A DNA stretch of 14,111 nucleotides from Bacteroidales bacterium UBA6828 (GTDB lineage Bacteria > Bacteroidota > Bacteroidia > Bacteroidales > Paludibacteraceae). The notes under the pieces are model-generated. The model had not been told where the DNA came from. It searched no databases and saw only the letters and a program-made list of their open reading frames with translations. Below, piece by piece: positions 1 to 5,409 of this stretch. Every line of letters begins with the position of its first letter. Positions within the stretch are counted from its first letter, which is position 1. The position numbers and the translations under genes were made by a program. The stretch covers positions 39,304 to 53,414 of the forward strand of contig DKEG01000069.1 in NCBI GenBank assembly GCA_002452095.1, given 5' to 3'.

Positions 1-14
1 ACTGCAAATTCATC

Positions 15-88
15 CGGTTTGGCACAAACCGTATGACTATGCTATGTATGGGAGACGACGCGGCTCGCGTCGTTATCGGCTTTGCCGA
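15..88. other. cluster of three short hairpins
   Basis: Three perfect small inverted repeats follow one another: 15-31 (7-bp stem, loop GCA), 55-73 (8-bp GC-rich stem, loop GCT) and 76-88 (5-bp stem, loop TTT). Nothing here looks like a gene. They could be the 3' end of a transcript entering from the left or a REP-like element. The rest of 1-213 is AT-rich and shows no other structure I can support. Confidence 0.35.
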
Positions 89-213
89 ACTATCTATACG
101 TTTCATTACGTCTTTTTGATGGCATTTAGAGGCTGTTTTGAGGACTTTTGTATTATTTCCCCATTGTTTCATTACTATTTTGATGCGGTTGTCATATTAA
201 CGTATTTTTTTAA

Positions 214-245
214 TTTGCATATATCAAATTTTTACACTACCTTTG
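214..245 (+). promoter_or_regulatory. Bacteroidota-type promoter
   Basis: TTTG at 214-217, a 20-nt spacer, then TACCTTTG at 238-245. This is an exact match to the known Bacteroidota -33/-7 consensus TTTG-N19/21-TAnnTTTG. Transcription would begin near 249-252, about 40 nt before the short ORF at 291. It is the only good promoter upstream of the two secreted-protein genes. Confidence 0.75.
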
Positions 246-290
246 CACCGCAAATTCAAATGATGCCACATACCAATTAGAGAGCAATAT

Positions 291-377
<87 letters not shown>

Positions 378-411
378 GCAGACAGATTTTGGTTTCAACA
401 TACTATACATT

Positions 412-456
412 GGCTGATAAAAGGCGTGTTATTATACCCTTTATCAGCCTGTTTTG
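412..456 (+). terminator. terminator-like hairpin or attenuator before the secreted-protein genes
   Basis: The arms 412-421 and 440-449 pair over 10 bp (GGCTGATAAA with TTTATCAGCC). After one mismatch, two more G-C pairs close a 12-nt loop. A T-rich run, TGTTTTGTT, follows. It would end the transcript started near 250, so the genes from 535 would depend on read-through or on a promoter I cannot see. Confidence 0.6.
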
Positions 457-534
457 TTGTGACTATATGTGTAAATAGTATTAATGTATTGTAAAATTAA
501 GATTGTGAAATACCAAGATATAATCAAACAAAGT

Positions 535-1017
535 ATGAAACGTAAAATTGTGTTATGTGCATTCTGTCTGTTGGCGATATGCTTGTCTGCGGCAGAATCG
601 GTGTTGCGGGTCTTTCCGTTGCAAGGAAGTAACCGGGATATGGCTTTGTCTGTTATCGGCAAAGTGGTTTATCGCGGTGATTCGCTGTTTGTGTACGATA
701 AGACCGATAGGGTGCTTTATGCAGAGGCATTACGTAAGGTGGGGCATATTACGTATGCCGAGAGGGCTGAAGTGCCTTCCGATACCTCAACCCCGCAAGA
801 GCAGGCGGAAGTTCAGGTCTATCCCAATCCCACGCTGGGACTACTGACGGTGCGGAATGCTTTGGGCGAAGTTGTGCGTATCTATGACTTGCAGGGTAAA
901 TCCGTGCTTGTGTCTTCGCTCTGCGAGGGTGCAGCAAGCGTCGATGTCTCCTCGCTTCCGGTCGGCACGTATGTGTTAATGGTTCAAAACGGAGTATTTC
1001 AATTTATAAAACAATAA
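535..1017 (+). CDS. small secreted protein with T9SS type A C-terminal sorting domain
   Basis: This 160-residue protein starts at ATG 535, which puts a typical signal peptide (Lys-Arg then a hydrophobic core, residues 1-21) at the N-terminus; the frame is open to an ATG at 484, but that adds 17 charged residues ahead of it. Residues 22-80 are a short module with the pattern 'GKVVYRGDSLFVYD' and 'GHITYAE'. Residues 93-160 are a classic type IX secretion sorting domain: VYPNPT, RIYDLQGKSV, VDVSSLPVGTYVLMV and a basic end (FIKQ). In the family this domain directs export through the outer membrane and is then removed, often with attachment to A-LPS. Here the mature cargo would be only about 70 residues. 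The next gene begins 3 nt after the stop, so the two are almost certainly co-transcribed. Function of the cargo is unknown. Confidence 0.85.
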   Translation: MKRKIVLCAFCLLAICLSAAESVLRVFPLQGSNRDMALSVIGKVVYRGDSLFVYDKTDRVLYAEALRKVGHITYAERAEVPSDTSTPQEQAEVQVYPNPTLGLLTVRNALGEVVRIYDLQGKSVLVSSLCEGAASVDVSSLPVGTYVLMVQNGVFQFIKQ

Positions 1018-1020
1018 ACA

Positions 1021-2493
1021 ATGAGAAAAACAATTTCTATTTTAGCAATGGCACTCAGTTGTGCTTTTGCAGTTGCGCAGACCAATCAAGTGGTTTGGCT
1101 CAATGGAAAAGTGTTGTATGGTCATCCTATCACTACCATTGATAGTATCACCTACGATATGACCGGTATGCTGGAGGGGGATACCCTGTCGCTTATCCTT
1201 CCCCGCAGCACCCGCTATGTGGTACATGACACGGTTACGGTGGTGAAGAAAGACACGGTGTATATCGATGTATGTGGTAGTGCAGAGGCTACCGTGGCTA
1301 CTTCTGCCGTTACCCACGCCACCTACAACTCGTTGGCTTTGGGTGGTATGGTGCGTTTTAGTGACTATGATGCCGTTACCGAGCGCGGGATATGTTATGC
1401 CACCCATACTGCACCTACTACGGCAGACAATGTCGCAAAGGCAGGCAAGGGAACAGGTACTTTTACGGTTACGATAACGGGGCTGACCGAGAAAACGCAA
1501 TACTATTTGCGTGCTTATGCAGTCAATGAGGCAGGTACGGCGTATGGCGAGGAGATTGTCTATACCACACCTGATAATGGAAATACCGGTGGCGGTTCCA
1601 TTGGTGCAGTAGGCAGCCTTACAGGCAAATTCTCAGTATCGTCAAGCAAACAGGTTGCTTTCTCGCAGGGCAATCTGCAGTACCAGGCAAGTACTAATAC
1701 GTGGCGTTTTGCCGAGAACCAAACCGATTATATTGGCAGTGATAATAAAAATATCTCAGCCACCTATGATGGTTGGATAGACCTCTTCGGTTGGGGAACA
1801 AGCGGGTATAATAATACCGCAAATGATTCTGCTGCTATTTACTATCAACCTTGGGCTGCGAGTACAAAAGAATTAAGCACAATAGCAATAGATTCTACTC
1901 AAAACTGCGATATGCAACCTATTACGGGTGAATGTGGTTGGGATTATACCTATATGGATGGTTCTAATAATACGTATGGCTATGGTCCTTCACTTAATAT
2001 GACCGACTGCAATCTTACGGGTGCGAGTGCCAACTATGACTGGGGCGTATATAATGCAATTAGCAATGGTGGTAATCAAGCAGGAATGTGGCGTACGCTG
2101 ACGAGTAGCGAATGGTACTATCTGTTTAATACTCGTAAGAATGCGGCTTATTTGTGGTCGCAAGGTAAGGTAAACGGGGTATATGGTGTCATTCTTCTGC
2201 CCGATAATTTCTCCAAACCCTCCTCTATTTCGTGGACGCCTCAGGCAACCAATACCTATTCTACTGAGCAATGGTCAACCTTACAGGCTATCGGTGCCGT
2301 ATTCCTCCCCGCTGCGGGCTACCGTTACGGGCGGGATGTGCTCCGTGTGCAGTACTACGGCATCTATTGGTCGAGTACGGCGAACAATCAGTACATCGCG
2401 TACTACCTGTACTTCTACAGCAGCATTCTCAACCCGCAGTACTACAACTATCGTTACAACGGTTTCTCTGTGCGCCTCGTCCAAGATTTATAA
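1021..2493 (+). CDS. secreted modular protein with C-terminal FISUMP/C-type-lectin-like domain, candidate DGR target
   Basis: A 490-residue secreted protein. Residues 1-20 form a signal peptide ending in AVAQ. Residues 24-46 (VVWLNGKVLYG..IDSITYD) are a short module found at the N-terminus of many Bacteroidales surface proteins and resemble the middle of the preceding gene product. Residues about 90-184 look like a fibronectin III-type domain (GICYAT, 'TITGLTEKTQYYLRAYAVN', YTTPD). After a Gly-rich linker (187-197), residues about 200-490 form a FISUMP-like/C-type-lectin-like domain ending in YWSST and GFSVRLVQ. Such folds bind ligands and are the usual scaffold for DGR diversification. Residues 434-480 hold 14 Tyr. 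There is no T9SS sorting domain, so how it reaches the surface is unclear; it may pair with the 160-residue neighbour. The ligand is unknown. Confidence 0.85.
   Translation: MRKTISILAMALSCAFAVAQTNQVVWLNGKVLYGHPITTIDSITYDMTGMLEGDTLSLILPRSTRYVVHDTVTVVKKDTVYIDVCGSAEATVATSAVTHATYNSLALGGMVRFSDYDAVTERGICYATHTAPTTADNVAKAGKGTGTFTVTITGLTEKTQYYLRAYAVNEAGTAYGEEIVYTTPDNGNTGGGSIGAVGSLTGKFSVSSSKQVAFSQGNLQYQASTNTWRFAENQTDYIGSDNKNISATYDGWIDLFGWGTSGYNNTANDSAAIYYQPWAASTKELSTIAIDSTQNCDMQPITGECGWDYTYMDGSNNTYGYGPSLNMTDCNLTGASANYDWGVYNAISNGGNQAGMWRTLTSSEWYYLFNTRKNAAYLWSQGKVNGVYGVILLPDNFSKPSSISWTPQATNTYSTEQWSTLQAIGAVFLPAAGYRYGRDVLRVQYYGIYWSSTANNQYIAYYLYFYSSILNPQYYNYRYNGFSVRLVQDL
2305..2490 (+). other. candidate DGR variable region (VR)
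   Basis: The 3' end of the preceding gene, codons 429-490. Invariant-looking scaffold (LPAAG, YWSST, GFSVRLVQ) alternates with positions that are nearly all NNC or close derivatives: TAC, ATC, CTC, TTC, AGC, AAC, GGC. By hand count Tyr is 12 TAC and 2 TAT in codons 434-480, but 6 TAC and 23 TAT in codons 1-433. This is what A-directed mutagenesis of an AAC-rich template produces. The boundaries are approximate. The template repeat and reverse transcriptase are not in the window, so the call rests on pattern alone. Confidence 0.6.
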
Positions 2494-2529
2494 CATTGTC
2501 AGCCTGTCCCGTAGGGCTGGCTGACAATG
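2494..2529 (+). terminator. 11-bp inverted repeat directly after the stop codon
   Basis: CATTGTCAGCC (2494-2504) pairs perfectly with GGCTGACAATG (2519-2529) around a 14-nt loop that starts CTGTCCCG... or its shifted form. No T run follows at once, so it may act as half of a double terminator, or as the cruciform that DGRs carry just downstream of the variable region. Confidence 0.6.
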
Positions 2530-2541
2530 GGCGATCTGTAT

Positions 2542-2576
2542 TTATTTCTTGGGGACTCGATGTCCCCAAGAAATAA
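2542..2576. terminator. perfect 15-bp stem-loop, probable bidirectional terminator
   Basis: The arm 2542-2556 (TTATTTCTTGGGGAC) pairs without mismatch to 2562-2576 around the loop TCGAT. The GC-rich inner part and A/T-rich outer part fit a terminator in either direction. It separates the secreted-protein genes from the toxin-antitoxin locus. Confidence 0.7.
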
Positions 2577-2619
2577 TTGGGCAGATGAATCTATATAACG
2601 GGAAAAAGTGTGTAATAAG

Positions 2620-2652
2620 GTTGTATATATGCAAAAAAAAGCAGTAATTTTG
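2620..2652 (+). promoter_or_regulatory. probable promoter of the toxin-antitoxin locus
   Basis: TAATTTTG at 2645-2652 matches the -7 consensus TAnnTTTG. GTTG at 2620-2623, 21 nt upstream, matches three of four bases of the -33 box. The start of transcription would lie just ahead of the ribosome binding site. Confidence 0.5.
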
Positions 2653-2660
2653 CCACAAGA

Positions 2661-2666
2661 AAGGAG
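2661..2666 (+). promoter_or_regulatory. ribosome binding site that decides the antitoxin start
   Basis: AAGGAG ends 8 nt before ATG 2675 but only 2 nt before ATG 2669. Normal spacing therefore favours 2675 as the start. Confidence 0.7.
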
Positions 2667-2674
2667 ATATGTGT

Positions 2675-2947
2675 ATGGAAACAAGTCAAGTGCAAACTAC
2701 ATTTCGGATAACTTTACCCAATGCAGATGCACGTTTTTTGAAACGTCTTTCTGAGAATATGGGGTGGCAGATGGTACGTATGCCGGCTGCTAATGCTCAA
2801 TCGGTTCATAAAAATGAAATGACAGAAGAGGAGTTTAGAACAAAGTTGGCACGTTCCAAACAGCAATTCGAGACGGGGCATATTGTCGCAATGCAACCTG
2901 GCGAAACGGCAGACAAATTTATCCAGCGTTTGCTATGTACACAATAG
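2675..2947 (+). CDS. type II toxin-antitoxin system antitoxin
   Basis: A 90-residue, mostly charged and helical protein. The N-terminal part (TFRITLPNADARFLKRLSENMGW) resembles short Bacteroidota antitoxins that precede RelE/YoeB-like toxins, in which a beta strand and helix form the DNA-binding or dimer part and the C-terminal tail wraps the toxin. Its 3' end overlaps the next frame by 13 nt (2935-2947), the usual translational coupling of such pairs. The first ATG (2669) is rejected on Shine-Dalgarno spacing. The antitoxin is intact although its toxin is not, as expected when toxin loss precedes antitoxin decay. It may still repress its own promoter. The exact family is not certain. Confidence 0.7.
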   Translation: METSQVQTTFRITLPNADARFLKRLSENMGWQMVRMPAANAQSVHKNEMTEEEFRTKLARSKQQFETGHIVAMQPGETADKFIQRLLCTQ

Positions 2948-3204
2948 TTTTTACGCAAGAGGCGCAACAGGATGTTGTTGCATTGCGTAGTCGCTCGCCG
3001 CAGGCTTTGCGCAAACTTACCAAGTTGTTAGATGAATTACGTGAACATCCGCGTACCGGTACCGGACAAGTGGAGTAACTTAGATATTTTGATACTGAAA
3101 CATAGTCACGTCGTTTGGATCGTGAACACCGCCTTGTGTACGAAATCCACGATACGGAAATTGTGGTATTGGTTTTATCTGCGTTTGGACACTATAAGAA
3201 ATAA
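2935..3204 (+). pseudogene. YoeB/Txe-type mRNA interferase toxin, broken by two in-frame stop codons
   Basis: Read in one unbroken phase from ATG 2935 to TAA 3202-3204, the 89 codons match the YoeB/Txe toxin length and pattern: MYTIVFTQEAQQD, then HPRTGTGQVE, then SRRLDREHRLVYEI, then LVLSAFGHYKK. Two stops interrupt it: TAA at 3076-3078 (codon 48, where the family often has Gln, CAA) and TAG at 3103-3105 (codon 57, where the family has Trp, TGG, before SRR). Each is one transition from the expected codon. No frameshift is present. The residues matching E. coli YoeB Glu46, Arg65 and His83 (here Glu47, Arg66, His86) are all still encoded, but the last two lie beyond the stops. The product would be a 47-residue inactive fragment. 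Decay looks recent. Confidence 0.85.
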
Positions 3205-3429
3205 AGTAATTTTGTCAATTGATTTTCTCAAAATTTTTGTGGCTGTTTCGACTTGATAGGGATAGGGTAATGTGAATTAGTCCGTCAAATTCATAGTCCG
3301 TATATCTTAAATTTACGTAGTGAGTAGTTTTTTGTATCGTTTCTGCCTTATCACAAAAAAGTGCGTTTAAGATTCCGCTGTGTGAAAAATACAGGAGGAT
3401 GTCAGGTGGATAAGCGGTGGATGGTTATA
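3205..3429. other. intergenic region between the broken toxin and the sdaA 3' end
   Basis: AT-rich and without a supported gene. It holds a direct repeat TAGTCCGT (3278-3285 and 3294-3301), a doubled GATAGG near 3255-3266, and the 11-bp-period array at 3395-3422. I see no clear terminator for either converging gene. Confidence 0.5.
3395..3422 (-). repeat. 11-bp-period array of ATCC(A/T)C
   Basis: On the minus strand ATCCAC, ATCCAC and ATCCTC start exactly 11 bp apart (plus-strand positions 3417-3422, 3406-3411 and 3395-3400), with unrelated 5-nt spacers. The array sits 7 bp downstream of the sdaA stop codon. The same motif and period recur at 8978-9016. Confidence 0.7.
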
Positions 3430-4626
3430 TTACATCTGGTGAAAATCGCGTGCCAAGCCGCCTTCTCCTGTTTCTTTGTAGAGCGAAGGCAAGTCGTGTC
3501 CCGTCTGTTTCATCACTTCGACCACCTTGTCGAATGACACACGGTGGCTGCCGTCGGTGAATGAAGAATAGAGGTTCGCATCCAAAGCGCGTGCGGCAGC
3601 GTAGGCATTGCGCTCGATACAGGGTATCTGTACTAATCCGCAGACGGGGTCGCACGTCATACCCAGGTGGTGTTCCAGACCCATCTCGGCGGCATATTCT
3701 ATCTGTGCCACCGAGCCGCCGAAGAGTTGTGTCGCTGCTGCTGAAGCCATTGCACAAGCCACTCCCACTTCGCCTTGGCATCCCACTTCCGCTCCCGATA
3801 TAGAGGCATTACGCTTGACTATATCGCCTATCAAACCTGCTGTTGCCAGCGCATGCAGGATTCGCTTTTCGCTGAAATTGCGGCTTTTCCATAGATGATA
3901 CAGTACGCCCGGCATTACGCCGCACGAGCCGCATGTAGGAGCCGTAACGATCTTTCCGCCGCCGGCATTCTCTTCCGCCACCGCCAAAGCATACGCGAAC
4001 ACCAACCCGCGACTGCGGATATTGTCTTTGTAGCCGCTTGCCTTCACATAGTACATATTCGCCTTTCGGCGCAGGTGCAACGGTCCGGGCAGTACGCCCT
4101 CTGCATCCAAACCACGTTCCACCGCCTCTATCATCGTACGCCAAACGGTTCGCAGATAGTCCCAAATTTCTTTGCCTTCGCACTCCTCTACATACTCCCA
4201 ATAGCCTTTCCCCTCAAACTCACAATAGCGCATAATGTCAAGCAGTGTTTGCTTGTCATACATATCAGGAGTGTCGGGTTCTGTATAATCGGGTGCCCCC
4301 AAAGCACCGCCTCCCACGCTGTATATCAGCCATTTCCCGGTCTCCTTGTTTGCTGCATCGTATGCACGAAACTCCATTCCGTTGGGGTGGAAATCAAGGA
4401 ATGTGTGCGGCTCCCAAACAATACGTATGCCGGGTATGGTGTCCATAATCGCCACATCGGTCATATGTCCGTGCCCCGTTGCCGCTAATGAGCCATAGAG
4501 CGTAACCTCATAGCGGGCGGCATCGGGGTGCTTGGCATAGAATATCTCTGCCGCCTTGCGTGGTCCCATAGTATGGCTGCTCGAAGGTCCGTACCCGATA
4601 CGATATATTTCCCGAATTGATTTCAC
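3430..4626 (-). CDS. sdaA: L-serine ammonia-lyase (L-serine dehydratase), iron-sulfur type, single chain
   Basis: This 398-residue enzyme deaminates L-serine to pyruvate and ammonia in the cytoplasm. The N-terminal beta domain opens with the signature GPSSSHTMGP (residues 13-22). The alpha domain (from about 150) has TAPTCGSCGVMPG (228-240), GCQGEVGVACAM and CDPVCGLVQIPC. Cys283, Cys325 and Cys336 have the same spacing (42 and 11) as the [4Fe-4S] ligands of the well-studied Legionella enzyme, so the cluster should form. The start codon is GTG (4624-4626); an in-frame stop lies two codons upstream, which rules out a longer form. No Shine-Dalgarno is seen; an octamer repeat array runs up to the start. 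It is the last gene of a likely operon, 27 nt after the thioesterase. Confidence 0.95.
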   Translation of the reverse strand: MKSIREIYRIGYGPSSSHTMGPRKAAEIFYAKHPDAARYEVTLYGSLAATGHGHMTDVAIMDTIPGIRIVWEPHTFLDFHPNGMEFRAYDAANKETGKWLIYSVGGGALGAPDYTEPDTPDMYDKQTLLDIMRYCEFEGKGYWEYVEECEGKEIWDYLRTVWRTMIEAVERGLDAEGVLPGPLHLRRKANMYYVKASGYKDNIRSRGLVFAYALAVAEENAGGGKIVTAPTCGSCGVMPGVLYHLWKSRNFSEKRILHALATAGLIGDIVKRNASISGAEVGCQGEVGVACAMASAAATQLFGGSVAQIEYAAEMGLEHHLGMTCDPVCGLVQIPCIERNAYAAARALDANLYSSFTDGSHRVSFDKVVEVMKQTGHDLPSLYKETGEGGLARDFHQM

Positions 4627-4662
4627 AATTTACAAATTTACAAACTTACAAATTTACAAATC
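4625..4662. repeat. tandem octamer array, unit ACAAATTT
   Basis: Five units of 7, 8, 8, 8 and 7 nt (ACAATTT, ACAAATTT, ACAAACTT, ACAAATTT, ACAAATC). The array fills the gap between two minus-strand genes: it contains the stop codon of the thioesterase and reaches into the GTG start of sdaA. A single related unit occurs at 5395-5406, and a second full array at 8927-8965. Confidence 0.85.
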
Positions 4663-5388
4663 GGAAATGGTAATCTTTGCCGTGCACGCGTTCTCGCCTG
4701 CCTCGTTCTTCTGGATATATTGCACACCGTCAGGCTGAATGAGATAATGTGTATTCAGCGGCAGTCCCATCTTGACCTCGCGCTGGTAGTTGATGTCGAG
4801 GCGCACGCGTTTGCCTGCCCAATCGGGGCGGTAGGCATTGAGCATATTTTCGAGGTATTTGCACGAGTTGCAGTGGCGATTGTAGTCCACATCGGAGTAC
4901 TGCACGATATGCGGTACCACACCCGTCGGTTCGGTTATTGGCATAATACGTGCAGGGCGTGCCATCTCCAATGCCTCGCCGTCTACATTCGAGGTGAATA
5001 CCTCGCGGTCAAACACATTCACGATTTCGCGTTTCTCGAGGCTCAGCACCGCCCATTGGCTTTTGCATATACCTATAAGCCGCAGTTCACCGTCCGCCTC
5101 CTTGAGATAGAGACGGAAATCACGCGTGGAGATCATATGCGCATTCTGCTCGATCCATGTTTCGAAAACCATTGTCTCGCCGTGCGTAGGGAAATAGGTC
5201 ATCTCCACCGACAGGCGTGTCAGAATCCATGTCAGTCCCTCAGGATAAAGGTATTTGATACCGAACCCGAGTTCGTCTGCCACACGCCCTGCCGTCTCTA
5301 ATAGGTAGTTTTCCAATACATACAACCGCAACCGACGGTTGAAATCCACTTCCTGATACTTTATTTCGTATTCGTACTGATACTTCAT
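4654..5388 (-). CDS. acyl-ACP thioesterase (double hotdog, FatA/FatB-like)
   Basis: A 244-residue protein of the acyl-ACP thioesterase family, which hydrolyses acyl-ACP to release free fatty acid. Two hotdog halves are visible: residues about 1-125 (YEIKYQEVDFNRRLRLYVLENYLLE) and about 155-244. The second begins with the family hallmark SDVDYNRHCNSCKYLEN (165-181), which holds the Asp, Asn and His expected at the active site. Length is normal for bacterial members. It lies between dpp5 (21-nt gap) and sdaA (27-nt gap) in one direction, so it is probably co-transcribed. It likely supplies or recycles fatty acids; the preferred chain length cannot be read from the sequence. The last codons and stop fall in the octamer array. 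Confidence 0.9.
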   Translation of the reverse strand: MKYQYEYEIKYQEVDFNRRLRLYVLENYLLETAGRVADELGFGIKYLYPEGLTWILTRLSVEMTYFPTHGETMVFETWIEQNAHMISTRDFRLYLKEADGELRLIGICKSQWAVLSLEKREIVNVFDREVFTSNVDGEALEMARPARIMPITEPTGVVPHIVQYSDVDYNRHCNSCKYLENMLNAYRPDWAGKRVRLDINYQREVKMGLPLNTHYLIQPDGVQYIQKNEAGENACTAKITISDL

Positions 5389-5409
5389 AATATCAATTTA
5401 CAAATTCAT

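Noticed and set aside
44..280. Open frame of 78 codons at the left edge
   Set aside because: It crosses the hairpins, contains the promoter at 214-245, and its product (Arg- then Phe-rich) resembles no protein family.
3076..3105. Stop-codon reassignment or programmed read-through in the toxin gene
   Set aside because: Other genes of the window end normally at TAA, TAG and TGA, and two different stop codons would need to be read as two different residues; plain nonsense mutation is simpler.
3032..3256. Open frame of 74 codons overlapping the toxin remnant
   Set aside because: It is a shifted frame of the toxin pseudogene; the toxin family pattern is in the 2935 phase.
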